The notes beneath the pieces were generated by a model. The model saw only the letters and a list, made by a program, of their open reading frames with translations. It had not been told where the DNA came from and did not search any database. The position numbers and the translations under genes are program-made. From assembly GCA_002869605.1 (NCBI GenBank), contig PKUI01000159.1:1-26070 (forward strand): a DNA stretch of 26,070 nt, read 5' to 3'. This document shows, piece after piece, positions 8,658 through 17,390 of this stretch. Each line of letters opens with the position of its first letter. Within the stretch, counting starts at the first letter, position 1. This stretch comes from Desulfuromonas sp. Lineage in GTDB: Bacteria > Desulfobacterota > Desulfuromonadia > Desulfuromonadales > SZUA-401.

Positions 8658-10136
8658 TTACTTGAGTTTCCAACTGGTCCCCTCGGCACTATCGAGCAAC
8701 AGCACCCCTCGCGCATCGAGATCGTCACGGATCTGGTCACTGCGCGCAAAATCCTTGTTCTTGCGTGCGACCATGCGCTCGTCGATCAATGCCTCGATGA
8801 TTTCCGGACTCATCCCGGTGCCGACCAACCCAAGCATCTTCTCCCGCTCCAGCCATGCCTCCGCCGGCGTGGTGAACAGGCCGAGAACCTCGCCGAGACG
8901 CAGGACCTCGTCGTGCCCGTCCCGTAACACCGCGAGCAGGCCTTTACTCTTTTTGTAGTGTTTCTCGGTAACAATACGATTGAGGCCGCGAACCACCTCG
9001 AAAAGGTGGCCGATCGCCAACGCGGTGTTGAAGTCGTCGTCCATCGCCTCGCGAAAACGCCCTTCGATTCCGGTTACAAGCGCGGCCAATTCAGCATGGT
9101 TTCCTTTGAGGCCTTCAGCATTCTCAGGAATTTCATCCAGGGCAGCAAGCAGTTTTTCGGCAGCTTCCAGTGATTCGTAGATGCGGCTTAACCCGGCGCC
9201 GGCCTCCTTGAGGTTCTGGTCGGAGAAATCGATCGGCGACCGGTAGTGCGCCTGGAGAATGAAGAAACGCACCACCTCGGGGTCAAATTTTTCGAGAATT
9301 TCGCGGATAGTAAAGAAATTGCCCAGAGACTTGCTCATCTTCTCGGCGTTGACATTGACGAAGCCGTTATGCAGCCAGTACTTGGCGAACGGCTTGTCGT
9401 TAACCGCCTCGCTCTGGGCGATCTCGTTCTCATGGTGCGGGAAGACAAGATCTTTGCCGCCACCATGGATATCGAAGGTTTCACCGAGAAACTTCATGCT
9501 CATCGCCGAGCACTCGATGTGCCAACCGGGACGTCCCGGACCCCATGGCGACTCCCAGGCCGGCTCTCCCGGTTTGGCCGCCTTCCACAACGCGAAGTCC
9601 ATCGGATTCTGCTTCTTTTCTCCCGGCGCGATACGCGCGCCGGCCTGCATCTCGTCCATATTGCGCTTGGAGAGTTTCAGGTAATCGTTGAAGGCATTCA
9701 CCCTGAAGTAGACATCCCCATCGGAAGCGTACGCCTTATCCTTGGCGATCAGCTTCTCGACAATCTGAACAATCTCGTCGATATGCTCGGTCGCCTTCGG
9801 TTCGAAGGTCGGCTTGGCCAGACCAAGCATGTCCATGTCTTCGTCAAAGGCACGGATGAACTCCTCGGCCAGCTCCTGGCTGCCGATGCCACGTTCGTTG
9901 GCGCGCGCAATGATCTTGTCATCGACGTCGGTATAGTTGCGCACGTAAGTAACAACGTAGCCGGCAAACCTGAGATAGCGGAACACGATATCGAACACAA
10001 TGTTGGCGCGTGCATGACCTATATGACAGTAGTCGTAGACCGTCACACCGCACACGTACATACCTACCCGCGGCGGATTGAGAGGTTCAAACGGTTCCTT
10101 GCGGCCCGTGAGTGTATTATAGACGCGCAGGGTCAT
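8658..10136 (-). CDS. cysS: Cysteinyl-tRNA synthetase
   Basis: This 492-residue class I synthetase charges tRNA-Cys with cysteine. HIGH is at 38-41, within [17 protein letters not shown], and KMSKS is at 266-270. The zinc site that discriminates cysteine is complete: Cys29, Cys209 (WHIECS), His234 and Glu238 (PHHENE). The C-terminal region ends in the usual helical tRNA-binding domain. AAGGAG lies 10 nt before the ATG. It is the last gene of the carD-led operon, 61 bp after cheB, and is closed by the shared terminator at 8598-8623. Confidence 0.98.
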   Translation of the reverse strand: MTLRVYNTLTGRKEPFEPLNPPRVGMYVCGVTVYDYCHIGHARANIVFDIVFRYLRFAGYVVTYVRNYTDVDDKIIARANERGIGSQELAEEFIRAFDEDMDMLGLAKPTFEPKATEHIDEIVQIVEKLIAKDKAYASDGDVYFRVNAFNDYLKLSKRNMDEMQAGARIAPGEKKQNPMDFALWKAAKPGEPAWESPWGPGRPGWHIECSAMSMKFLGETFDIHGGGKDLVFPHHENEIAQSEAVNDKPFAKYWLHNGFVNVNAEKMSKSLGNFFTIREILEKFDPEVVRFFILQAHYRSPIDFSDQNLKEAGAGLSRIYESLEAAEKLLAALDEIPENAEGLKGNHAELAALVTGIEGRFREAMDDDFNTALAIGHLFEVVRGLNRIVTEKHYKKSKGLLAVLRDGHDEVLRLGEVLGLFTTPAEAWLEREKMLGLVGTGMSPEIIEALIDERMVARKNKDFARSDQIRDDLDARGVLLLDSAEGTSWKLK

Positions 10137-10197
10137 CGCGATGGTTCTCCTTCCATAAATCCGTCCCGAAACAGGGACGCATCAGTCCTAACATAAT

Positions 10198-11181
10198 TCA
10201 CCCGACAATGTCGAATTGCTTCAAAATCGCCGAGGTTATCTCATCCAGCGGCAACACTTCATGGGCCGCTTCTAGCTCGATAGTAGCCCGCGGCATACCA
10301 AAGACCACGCTGCTCTCCTCGTCCTGAGCAATAGTGTGGGCTCCTCCGTCCTTCAGCGCTGCCAGACCCCTGGCACCATCACGTCCGATCCCGGTAAGCA
10401 GCACACCGACCACCGCCCTCGGACACTCCGTGGCCAATGACTCGAACAACACATCGACTGAAGGTCGGCAACTGTTCACCGGCGGTTCCGTATTGATCTG
10501 AAGCTGTCCATTGCGCAGGCACAGGTGATAGTTACCGGGAGCCACCAGTGCCACTCCCGGTACCAGGCGTTCACCGCCACGGGCCAGGCGGACCGACAAC
10601 GGACTATCGCGGTCAAGCCATTCGGCGTAACCCGCCATCAGGGAACTCGCCATATGCTGAACGATCAACACACTCAGGCCAAGGCCCGGCGGCAACATGC
10701 TCAGGACCTTCATCACCGCCAGAGGCCCTCCGGTTGAGGCACCGATCGCCAGGATGTGGCGCTCATCGACATGCTCACTGGCCCCGGGGAAATTGCCTCG
10801 GGCATGAAAACTCAATGCCTCGAGCAGTTTTCTGGCTTCTTCTTCATCGAGAACGGCCTTTTTGCCGACCTTCACAGGGCGCTGAACAATCTGTCGGGCA
10901 CCGGCTGCACGGGCCAACTCGACGAGGTCCCCCTGAAGGTGGTCAGCCATCACAACGACGGACAATAAATGTCGGGTTCGCATGGAAAGAAGTGGCTCGC
11001 CGTCATGCTCCAGGCTTTCCGCAGAGAGCAACACCACATCGGGTTTGCGCACCATCAGCTCGAGGGCCTCCGCGCCGGTTCGCGCTTCTCCCACCACCAC
11101 AAAGCCCTGCTCTTCAGCGAACAGGTTCTGGATGGCTACACGCACCGTAATGTCGGGGTCAACGACCAGGGCCCGAATCAT
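10198..11181 (-). CDS. cheB: CheB-type protein-glutamate methylesterase with degenerate receiver domain
   Basis: The protein has 327 residues: an N-terminal receiver-like domain (about 1-107) and a C-terminal CheB methylesterase (about 140-325). CheB removes methyl groups from chemoreceptor glutamates. The esterase triad is intact: Ser149 in GASTGG, His176 in VQHM and Asp268 in LLTGIGRDGARG. The receiver is not canonical. The phospho-Asp of the usual LDVEMPxMDG motif is Ser53 (LLSAESLEHDG), the acidic pair is reduced to Asp8-Pro9-Asp10, the Ser/Thr position is Ala79, and the Lys of the KP motif is Arg101 (QRPVK). So classic CheA phosphorylation is unlikely. It lies between glnS and cysS, away from other che genes; its AGGAG overlaps the glnS stop. 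A diverged methylesterase with another input is the best reading. Confidence 0.9.
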   Translation of the reverse strand: MIRALVVDPDITVRVAIQNLFAEEQGFVVVGEARTGAEALELMVRKPDVVLLSAESLEHDGEPLLSMRTRHLLSVVVMADHLQGDLVELARAAGARQIVQRPVKVGKKAVLDEEEARKLLEALSFHARGNFPGASEHVDERHILAIGASTGGPLAVMKVLSMLPPGLGLSVLIVQHMASSLMAGYAEWLDRDSPLSVRLARGGERLVPGVALVAPGNYHLCLRNGQLQINTEPPVNSCRPSVDVLFESLATECPRAVVGVLLTGIGRDGARGLAALKDGGAHTIAQDEESSVVFGMPRATIELEAAHEVLPLDEITSAILKQFDIVG

Positions 11182-11196
11182 TTAACCACACCGCTC

Positions 11197-12873
11197 CTAT
11201 TTTTCACCCAGCTTTGCCCAGGTATCACGCAAGGTCGTGATACGATTGAACACCCGCTCGCCATCCTGCTGATCGCAGCAGAAGTACCCGACCCGCTCGA
11301 ACTGAAAATGCTCTCCTGGTTGCGCTGCGTCCAGTAACGGCTCGACCTTGGCCGTCACCATCTGCAAGGAGTCAGAGTTGAGCTGCTCCAGCCAGCGGTC
11401 AGCATCTGCGCCGCTACCCGGGTTAGGCACCTTGAACAGGCGATCGTAGAGCCGCACGTCGGCATCGATAGCATGCTCGGCTGAAACCCAGTGAATCGTC
11501 CCTTTTACCTTGCGCCCATCGGGGGCGCTGCCGCCGCGGGTCTCGGGGTCGTAACTGCACAACAGCTCAACGACCTCGCCGGTTTGGGGATCGCGTACCA
11601 ACTCATCACAACGGATAAAGTAGGCAAAACGAAAACGTACTTCACGCCCCGGGGCGAGACGGAAAAACTTCTTCGGGGGATCTTCCATGAAGTCGCCCCG
11701 CTCGATGTAAAGGGTTTTCGAAAAGGGAACCTTGCGCATACCCATTTCCGGTTTCTTGGGGTGGTTGGCGCCTTCGAACTCCTCCACCTGACCCTCGGGG
11801 TAATTGGTGATGGTCACCTTGAGCGGATCGAGCACCGCCATGCGCCGTGGTGCGATCTCGTTAAGATCTTCGCGCACACATTCCTCGAGAACTTCCATCC
11901 CGATCAGGCTGTCGCTCTTGCCGACCCCGATCCGTTCACAAAACGTTCTGATCGATGCCGGGGTAAAGCCACGTCGCCGCAGGCCCGAGATGGTCGGCAT
12001 GCGGGGATCGTCCCAGCCGTTGACATGTCCCTCTTTCACCAGCTGCAGCAGTTTGCGCTTGCTCATCACGGTGTAGGTGAGATTCAGGCGGGCGAACTCA
12101 TACTGGTAAGGACGACTCGGCAGGCTCACGTTTTCGACCACCCAGTCGTAAAGCGGGCGGTGATCCTCGAATTCGAGGGTACACACTGAATGGGTTATGC
12201 CTTCCAGGGCATCGGAAATCGGGTGGGCGAAGTCGTACATCGGGTAGATGCACCAGTCGTCAGCAGTGCGATAGTGACTGACTTTCTGCACCCGGTAGAG
12301 GATCGGATCGCGCATGTTCAGGTTGGGAGACGCCATGTCGATTTTGGCACGCAGCACATGCTCCCCTTCGCCAAACTTGCCAGCCCGCATTCCCCCAAAC
12401 AGCTTGAGATTTTCATCCACGCTGCGTCCGCGATAGGGGCTATCGGTGCCTGTCTCGGTCAGGGTACCACGATTGTTTCGCACCTCGTCTGCGCTCTGAC
12501 TGTCGACATAGGCCAAACCTTTCTCGATCAACTCTTCGGCGGCCTGGTAGAGACGTTCGTAATAATCGCTGGCAAAGTACTGGTGCTCGCCCCAGTCGAA
12601 ACCGAGCCAGGAAACATCCCGTTTGATGGCTTCGACGTACTCAATATCCTCTTTTTCGGGATTGGTATCATCGAAACGCAGATGACAGCGGCCTTCGAAT
12701 TCAGCAGCCAGACCGAAGTTGAGACAGATCGACTTGGCGTGACCAATGTGAAGATAACCATTTGGCTCCGGTGGAAAGCGGGTGATGATTTCCCCGGAGA
12801 CCTTCCCCGACTCGAGGTCTTCCCGGATAATATGGCGGATAAAGTTGGCAGGCAGTGCAGGTTCGTTACTCAT
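11197..12873 (-). CDS. glnS: Glutaminyl-tRNA synthetase
   Basis: The protein is 558 residues, the length of bacterial GlnRS. It charges tRNA-Gln directly. The signature [15 protein letters not shown] (34-48) contains HIGH at 42-45, and MSKRK is at 270-274, within TVMSKRKL. The two C-terminal anticodon-binding beta-barrels are present ([17 protein letters not shown] onward). The ATG at 12873 is preceded by GAAGAG; it starts 13 bp after the ispF stop. The stop is TAG. GlnRS rather than GluRS/GlnS-like is supported by the Pro-Glu-Pro-Asn-Gly motif and the length. Many bacteria lack GlnRS and use GatCAB instead. Confidence 0.97.
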   Translation of the reverse strand: MSNEPALPANFIRHIIREDLESGKVSGEIITRFPPEPNGYLHIGHAKSICLNFGLAAEFEGRCHLRFDDTNPEKEDIEYVEAIKRDVSWLGFDWGEHQYFASDYYERLYQAAEELIEKGLAYVDSQSADEVRNNRGTLTETGTDSPYRGRSVDENLKLFGGMRAGKFGEGEHVLRAKIDMASPNLNMRDPILYRVQKVSHYRTADDWCIYPMYDFAHPISDALEGITHSVCTLEFEDHRPLYDWVVENVSLPSRPYQYEFARLNLTYTVMSKRKLLQLVKEGHVNGWDDPRMPTISGLRRRGFTPASIRTFCERIGVGKSDSLIGMEVLEECVREDLNEIAPRRMAVLDPLKVTITNYPEGQVEEFEGANHPKKPEMGMRKVPFSKTLYIERGDFMEDPPKKFFRLAPGREVRFRFAYFIRCDELVRDPQTGEVVELLCSYDPETRGGSAPDGRKVKGTIHWVSAEHAIDADVRLYDRLFKVPNPGSGADADRWLEQLNSDSLQMVTAKVEPLLDAAQPGEHFQFERVGYFCCDQQDGERVFNRITTLRDTWAKLGEK

Positions 12874-12886
12874 CGTCAGCTCTTCG

Positions 12887-13372
12887 TTAGGTTGTTGATG
12901 TCAGGGATGCCAGCAGCACGACGGCGTGGGCAGAAATACCTTCACCCCGCCCCTCGAAACCGAGGGTTTCGGTCGTCGTGGCCTTGACGTTGATCTGCGA
13001 CTCTGCCACCTGGCAGGCGTCGGCAATATTCCTTCGCATCTGCTCGATATAGGGAGCCAGCCTGGGGCGCTGGGCAATCACAGTGACATCGCAGTTCGAC
13101 AGCACAAAGCCCTGCTCGCGCGCCAGCGATACGACATGGTCGAGTAATTTAAGACTGTCGGCCCCCTTGTAGGCGGGGTCGCTGTCTGGAAAATGCTTGC
13201 CGATATCTCCGGCACCCAACGCACCAAGGATCGCATCACACAGGGCATGCAGCAGAACATCGGCATCGGAGTGTCCCAGCAGGCCAAGTTCATAGGCAAT
13301 TTCGACACCACCCAGAATCAGCTTGCGTTCCGGAACCAGCCGATGCACGTCGTATCCGTGCCCGATTCGCAT
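12887..13372 (-). CDS. ispF: 2-C-methyl-D-erythritol 2,4-cyclodiphosphate synthase
   Basis: The protein has 161 residues, beginning [12 protein letters not shown]. It cyclises CDP-ME 2-phosphate to MEcPP in the MEP isoprenoid pathway. The zinc ligands Asp8, His10 and His42 occur at the family's usual positions, with [19 protein letters not shown] and the DIGKHFPD segment following. The ATG at 13372 shares one nucleotide with the ispD stop (TGATG), so translation is coupled; GAGGGGAG lies 9 nt upstream inside ispD. The in-frame start at 13492 is rejected, since it would translate ispD sequence in another frame. Confidence 0.97.
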   Translation of the reverse strand: MRIGHGYDVHRLVPERKLILGGVEIAYELGLLGHSDADVLLHALCDAILGALGAGDIGKHFPDSDPAYKGADSLKLLDHVVSLAREQGFVLSNCDVTVIAQRPRLAPYIEQMRRNIADACQVAESQINVKATTTETLGFEGRGEGISAHAVVLLASLTSTT

Positions 13373-14076
13373 CACAATCCGCTCCCCTCGTCCGTCTTGA
13401 GCCAGGCTTCGGCCACGATCAGGTCTTCCGGTGTGGTGATCTTGATATTGCGATAACTTCCCATCACCATCGCCACGGAATGGCCAGCCCACTCGGCCAG
13501 CATGGCGTCATCGGTTGCCCGTACCCCTTCCGTATACGCCCGCTGGTGGGCCTCACGAATCAGGCCAAGGCGAAAGGCCTGGTGGGTCTGTGCCAGCCAC
13601 AGGCGTTCGCGCTCCGGGGTGGCGACCACCTTTCCGTCAGCGACTTCCTTGATGGTATCCTTGGCCGGCACGCCGAGCAGGCAGGCACCCGTCCGGGTAA
13701 CGTTCTCGATCAATCGCTCAAGGCTCTCCTGGTCGAGAAGGGGCCGCACGCCGTCATGAATCAGGACCAGGTCGTTATCGGCTTCACCCTCAAGGACGGC
13801 GAGGCCGTTACGTACCGAGTCCTGACGTTCGGCACCGCCAGCAACAACGGCTGACACCTTGCGCAGTGCAAAGCGCTCGACGACCTCAGCACGGCAGAAC
13901 GGGATTTCCGTCTCGGGAATCACTACAGTGATGGTATCGATACGGGGATGCTGTTCAAAAAAGGAGAGAGTATGTGCCAGAATAGGGCGCTCGCCAAGCT
14001 GCAGGTACTGCTTGTTGATGGCTGCCCCCATGCGGCGCCCCATACCTGCTGCAGGAATCAGTGCGTGTACTTTCAT
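13372..14076 (-). CDS. ispD: 2-C-methyl-D-erythritol 4-phosphate cytidylyltransferase
   Basis: This 234-residue enzyme joins MEP and CTP to give CDP-ME, the step two before IspF. The nucleotide loop is [19 protein letters not shown] (7-25), with LIHDGVRPL and ATDDA downstream, and the C-terminal [14 protein letters not shown] is conserved. One deviation is visible: the usual QTPQ motif reads QTHQAFR. The upstream ribosome-binding site is weak, and a 70-bp gap separates it from carD; a short GAAATG/CATTTC inverted repeat lies in that gap. It is translationally coupled to ispF. Confidence 0.97.
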   Translation of the reverse strand: MKVHALIPAAGMGRRMGAAINKQYLQLGERPILAHTLSFFEQHPRIDTITVVIPETEIPFCRAEVVERFALRKVSAVVAGGAERQDSVRNGLAVLEGEADNDLVLIHDGVRPLLDQESLERLIENVTRTGACLLGVPAKDTIKEVADGKVVATPERERLWLAQTHQAFRLGLIREAHQRAYTEGVRATDDAMLAEWAGHSVAMVMGSYRNIKITTPEDLIVAEAWLKTDEGSGL

Positions 14077-14146
14077 GGAACCCGGGAGAGGTCTGGATGA
14101 AATGTTTTCGGCATTTCAACCGACGGGAGGGGCGACAAACCGCGCG

Positions 14147-14638
14147 CTAGTGAAAGATCCCTTCAAGGCGAGCAACGACCTTGTCTTCCTGGGCACCCTC
14201 GACCATGGCCACTTCCTTGACCACCAGGCGACGGGCCTGTTCCAGGAACTTTTTTTCGCCGTACGAAAGCTCCTTGTCTTCCTTGATCTGGTAGAGCTCG
14301 CGCAAAACTTCGGCGACTTCAAACAGGTCACCCGACTTGATCTTTTCGCTGTATTCACGCTGCCTGCGGCTCCAGGATGCGATTTTGCCGAGATCGACAC
14401 GCTCCTCAAGCAAGCCGTAGACAGATGAGACCTTCTTCTTGGGAATCGGGCTGCGCATACCAACGCTGTCTGCGTTGGCTACCGGGACCATAATCTTCAT
14501 GTCCCCGTCAACAATACGTAAAATGTAAAAATCCTGGTTGCCCCCACCCATCTCGCGCGATTCGATCGCCTCGATGACTCCGACTCCCTGAGTCGGATAA
14601 ACAGCCAGATCACCTACCTTGAAAATGGTTACCTCCAT
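14147..14638 (-). CDS. carD: CarD-family RNA polymerase-binding transcriptional regulator
   Basis: The protein has 163 residues. The N-terminal CarD_CdnL_TRCF domain begins MEVTIFKVGDLAVYPTQGVG, the Tudor-like fold that binds the RNA polymerase beta subunit. The helical C-terminal part (about 75-160, with WSRRQREYSEKIKSGDLFEV) corresponds to the DNA-contacting domain that stabilises open complexes in CdnL/CarD. GGGAGGG precedes the ATG by 7 nt. It heads the operon that continues into ispD. It is CdnL-like, without the HMGA-type C-terminal extension of Myxococcus CarD. It ends in TAG. Confidence 0.95.
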   Translation of the reverse strand: MEVTIFKVGDLAVYPTQGVGVIEAIESREMGGGNQDFYILRIVDGDMKIMVPVANADSVGMRSPIPKKKVSSVYGLLEERVDLGKIASWSRRQREYSEKIKSGDLFEVAEVLRELYQIKEDKELSYGEKKFLEQARRLVVKEVAMVEGAQEDKVVARLEGIFH

Positions 14639-14667
14639 GGCAACGCCCTCCCTTCTGGGAAGCGCTC

Positions 14668-14697
14668 AATATAGCAATTTTACGATAGAATTGTCAA
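14668..14697 (-). promoter_or_regulatory. Strong sigma70 promoter of the carD-ispDF-glnS-cheB-cysS operon
   Basis: On the minus strand a perfect TTGACA (14697-14692) and TATATT (14673-14668) are separated by 18 bp. The -10 ends about 30 bp upstream of the carD ATG. It is the best visible promoter for the six-gene operon. Confidence 0.8.
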
Positions 14698-14724
14698 GCA
14701 CATGCTGTACTTCAAAGGTTGCGT

Positions 14725-14752
14725 TTGCCCCATTTCGGGGCTGTGCTATAGT
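14725..14752 (+). promoter_or_regulatory. Probable extended -10 promoter of the diheme cytochrome gene
   Basis: TTGCCC (14725-14730), a 16-bp spacer and TGC-TATAGT (14744-14752) form an extended -10 promoter about 38 bp before the cytochrome ATG. The spacer carries the inverted repeat GCCCC-ATTTC-GGGGC (14727-14741), which would be a natural place for a repressor or activator to bind. Confidence 0.5.
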
Positions 14753-14790
14753 GTCGACAGCACCACGAATCTGACCGAGGAGAGGCTCAC

Positions 14791-15111
14791 ATGCTGCGCA
14801 TGTTCACCCTGATGTTCGCTCTGGCACTTGGCGGCTGTGCCATGTTTTTGACTGCCCAGGCCATCCCGCCTCCTGGGGGTTGTGACCAGTGCCACACCGC
14901 ATCGATAAGCAGCAACTGGGAAGCAGGCCTGAGCGTTGCCATCCTGAATGATGAACTCGACCGCCATAACTGGCAGAAACCCGAGGCTCTGCTCCCGGAC
15001 CCGGAGTCGCCCCTGGAACAGCAGAAAGTAACCGAGAGCCGGTGTTTCCGTTGCCACAAGAGCCCGGATGAGCTACATCGCGGCTTCTCGGGTCGTTACC
15101 ATCACCAGTAA
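14791..15111 (+). CDS. Small diheme c-type cytochrome, exported, possible lipoprotein
   Basis: The protein has 106 residues. An N-terminal hydrophobic export signal covers about 1-24. It contains LGGC (13-16), a good lipobox, but also an Ala-Gln-Ala site at 22-24, so either signal peptidase II with lipidated Cys16 or signal peptidase I is possible. Two haem c motifs follow: CDQCH (31-35) and CFRCH (85-89), separated by about 50 residues rich in Pro and acidic residues. His59, His96, His104 and His105 are candidate distal ligands. GAGGAGAGG precedes the ATG by about 6 nt. Such small cytochromes are common in metal- and sulfur-reducing Desulfuromonadia; the redox partner is unknown. It is divergent from carD and followed by pyk after 86 bp. 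Confidence 0.85.
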   Translation: MLRMFTLMFALALGGCAMFLTAQAIPPPGGCDQCHTASISSNWEAGLSVAILNDELDRHNWQKPEALLPDPESPLEQQKVTESRCFRCHKSPDELHRGFSGRYHHQ

Positions 15112-15197
15112 AATCATAGCCCTGATCAGCTTCCCGTTTTTATGAACACACATTCTCTTTTGAGTATTGCTCGCCTGACAAAAGGAACCAGATAATT

Positions 15198-16646
15198 ATG
15201 TTTCGTCATACCAAGATTGTCGCGACCCTCGGACCCGCCAGCGACTCGGAAGCTCAACTCGAACAACTTATGGAAGCCGGAGCCGATGTCTTCCGTCTCA
15301 ACTTCTCGCACGGCGACCAGGCCAGCAAATCGGAACTGATACGCCGCATCCGGGACATTTCCCGTCGTCGCCAGCGTGCGGTGGCAATTCTCGGCGATCT
15401 CCAGGGACCCAAAATCAGAGCCGGCGAGATGCAGGACGGGGGCGTAATGCTCGAAGATGGCGCCGAGATCACCATCACCACCCGCACGGTGATCGGCACC
15501 GCCGAACTCTTCTCAACCACCTATCAGGCCCTGCCGAAGGATGTCCGCACGGGCGACTCGATCCTCCTCGACGACGGTCTGCTCGAATTCAGCGTGATTG
15601 AAAGTGGGGGCGACGAAGTTCGCTGCCGTATCGTCACGGGTGGTGAACTGCGCAGTCGTAAAGGAATCAACCTCCCGGGCGTCAAGGTCTCGACCCCCGC
15701 TCTGACAGAAAAGGATCGCGACGATCTGGCCTTCTGTATCCGTGAAGAAGTCGACTATGTCGCCCTGTCGTTCGTGCGCAGCGCCGCAGATGTCGTCGAA
15801 CTGAAAAACCTGATCTTTGCCGAGAAATCGCCCCTCAAGGTGATCGCCAAGATCGAAAAACCGGAAGCGGTAGACGCCTTCGACGAAATCCTGGTGGAAA
15901 CGGACGGCGTCATGGTGGCCCGTGGCGACCTCGGCGTCGAAATCCAGCCCGAGAAAGTTCCCCTGATCCAGAAACGGATCATCCGTAAATGTAACGAAGC
16001 CGGCAAACCGGTGATCACGGCCACCCAGATGCTTGAAAGCATGATCAACAACCCACGTCCCACGCGCGCAGAAACCTCGGATGTCGCTAACGCCATCCTC
16101 GACGGCACCGACGCCATCATGCTCTCGGCAGAAACCGCCTCGGGTCGCTTTCCGATCGAAGCGGTACGCCTGATGGTCAAGGTGGCCCGGGATGTCGAAA
16201 GTGATCCGACGCTCAAGGAGAAGGTCTTTCAGTCGCTGCCCGAAACCGGCGGCTACCGACGCCTGCCTGAGGCGATCGGTCAGGCCGCCTGCCGAGTGGC
16301 TGAGGCGGTCGGAGCACATGGCATTCTCGCCTTTACCCAGACCGGCAGCACCGCGGCTCTGGTTGCCAAATACCGCCCGGCTCTGCCGATCTTCGCCGTT
16401 ACACCGACCCAGGCGGTGCGCCGCCGTATGGCACTGTTCGCCGGCATACGCTCGCTGCGAGTCGACATTGAAGGCGACACCGAGGCGCAGATCCGCTCAG
16501 TCGAGGATGCCGTACTGAAAGCCGGAGTCCTTAAGCGGGGCGACGTTGTGGTGATCACCATGGGCAGCCCGGTTTCCGACCCTGGCACCACCAACCTGCT
16601 CAAGGTTCATCGCCTCGGCACCGGGCCTTTCTTCGAGGTTCATTAG
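15198..16646 (+). CDS. pyk: Pyruvate kinase
   Basis: This 482-residue enzyme transfers phosphate from phosphoenolpyruvate to ADP. Visible are VFRLNFSHG (31-39) with the phosphate-binding Arg33 and Asn35, the catalytic KIEKPEAV with Lys218 and metal ligand Glu220, metal ligand Asp244 in ARGDLGVEI, and PVITATQMLESM (271-282). The loop reads DLQGPKIR (67-74); Lys72 replaces the Glu of K+-dependent enzymes and is accompanied by Leu68 and Gln69, the combination described for K+-independent pyruvate kinases. The C-terminal effector domain is complete. AAAGGA lies about 12 nt before the ATG. The stop is TAG. Confidence 0.97.
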   Translation: MFRHTKIVATLGPASDSEAQLEQLMEAGADVFRLNFSHGDQASKSELIRRIRDISRRRQRAVAILGDLQGPKIRAGEMQDGGVMLEDGAEITITTRTVIGTAELFSTTYQALPKDVRTGDSILLDDGLLEFSVIESGGDEVRCRIVTGGELRSRKGINLPGVKVSTPALTEKDRDDLAFCIREEVDYVALSFVRSAADVVELKNLIFAEKSPLKVIAKIEKPEAVDAFDEILVETDGVMVARGDLGVEIQPEKVPLIQKRIIRKCNEAGKPVITATQMLESMINNPRPTRAETSDVANAILDGTDAIMLSAETASGRFPIEAVRLMVKVARDVESDPTLKEKVFQSLPETGGYRRLPEAIGQAACRVAEAVGAHGILAFTQTGSTAALVAKYRPALPIFAVTPTQAVRRRMALFAGIRSLRVDIEGDTEAQIRSVEDAVLKAGVLKRGDVVVITMGSPVSDPGTTNLLKVHRLGTGPFFEVH

Positions 16647-16650
16647 ACGC

Positions 16651-16679
16651 TTGACCGCAGCAACTGCGTGACCTATGCT
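16651..16679 (+). promoter_or_regulatory. Probable sigma70 promoter of the queC-folE2 operon
   Basis: TTGACC (16651-16656) and TATGCT (16674-16679) are separated by 17 bp, just after the pyk stop and about 26 bp before the queC ATG. No preQ1-type riboswitch fits in the short leader. Confidence 0.6.
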
Positions 16680-16705
16680 CGCGCACAGCGCAAGCGGGAG
16701 ACGAT

Positions 16706-17383
16706 ATGAAAAAAGCGGTGGTTCTATATAGTGGTGGCCTCGATTCAACCACCTGCCTGGCAATCGCTCAAAGCGAGGGTTTCGTACCCTACGCTCTGAG
16801 TTTCGCCTACGGCCAGCGCCACGCTATCGAACTCAAAATGGCACGGGAATATGCACCACATATCGGAGCGATCGACCATATGGTTGTCGAGACCGACATG
16901 CGCCGCATCGGCGGCAGCGCCCTCACCGACGACATCGAGGTGCCCAAGGATCGACCGGTCGACAGCAGCATTCCGGTCACCTACGTCCCGGCCCGCAACA
17001 CCGTGTTTCTCTCCTACGCACTCGGCTGGGCCGAGGTTCTGGGCGCCTTCGATATCTATATCGGCGTTAACGCCCTCGACTACTCCGGCTACCCGGACTG
17101 TCGCCCTGAATACATCAAGGCCTTTGAAACGATGGCCAACCTCGCCACCAGAGCGGCTATTGAAGGTGATGGCCGCATCCGTATCCACACTCCGCTGATC
17201 GATTTGAGCAAGGCCCAGATTATCCAACGCGGCACCGAACTCGGAGTCGACTACGCCCTGACCCTTTCCTGCTACGACCCGTCTCCCGAAGGTTTGGCCT
17301 GCGGCCACTGCGACAGCTGCCAATTGAGGCTCAAGGGCTTTGCCGAAGCGGGACTGAACGACCCGGCATCCTATCAGGAGTAA
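16706..17383 (+). CDS. queC: 7-cyano-7-deazaguanine (preQ0) synthase
   Basis: The protein has 225 residues. QueC converts 7-carboxy-7-deazaguanine to preQ0 with ATP and ammonia, for the queuosine modification of tRNA. The PP-loop SGGLDS is at 9-14. The conserved middle segment is [16 protein letters not shown] (123-138), and the C-terminal zinc ligands are Cys189, Cys199, Cys202 and Cys205 ([18 protein letters not shown]). GGGAG lies 5 nt before the ATG. It is followed by folE2 after 7 bp, so both belong to one operon. queD and queE are not in the window. Confidence 0.97.
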   Translation: MKKAVVLYSGGLDSTTCLAIAQSEGFVPYALSFAYGQRHAIELKMAREYAPHIGAIDHMVVETDMRRIGGSALTDDIEVPKDRPVDSSIPVTYVPARNTVFLSYALGWAEVLGAFDIYIGVNALDYSGYPDCRPEYIKAFETMANLATRAAIEGDGRIRIHTPLIDLSKAQIIQRGTELGVDYALTLSCYDPSPEGLACGHCDSCQLRLKGFAEAGLNDPASYQE

Positions 17384-17390
17384 ACCCGTC

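Noticed and set aside
9246..10196. A 316-codon plus-strand frame over cysS
   Set aside because: It is a mirror of the cysS codon pattern with no domain; it also overlaps the cysS start region.
15112..15197. Terminator or promoter between the cytochrome gene and pyk
   Set aside because: Only a short CTGATCAG palindrome and unpaired T run are present; no stem or hexamer pair of convincing quality.
15513..16319. A 268-codon minus-strand frame over pyk
   Set aside because: It is antisense to conserved pyruvate kinase motifs, and no start signal is seen.
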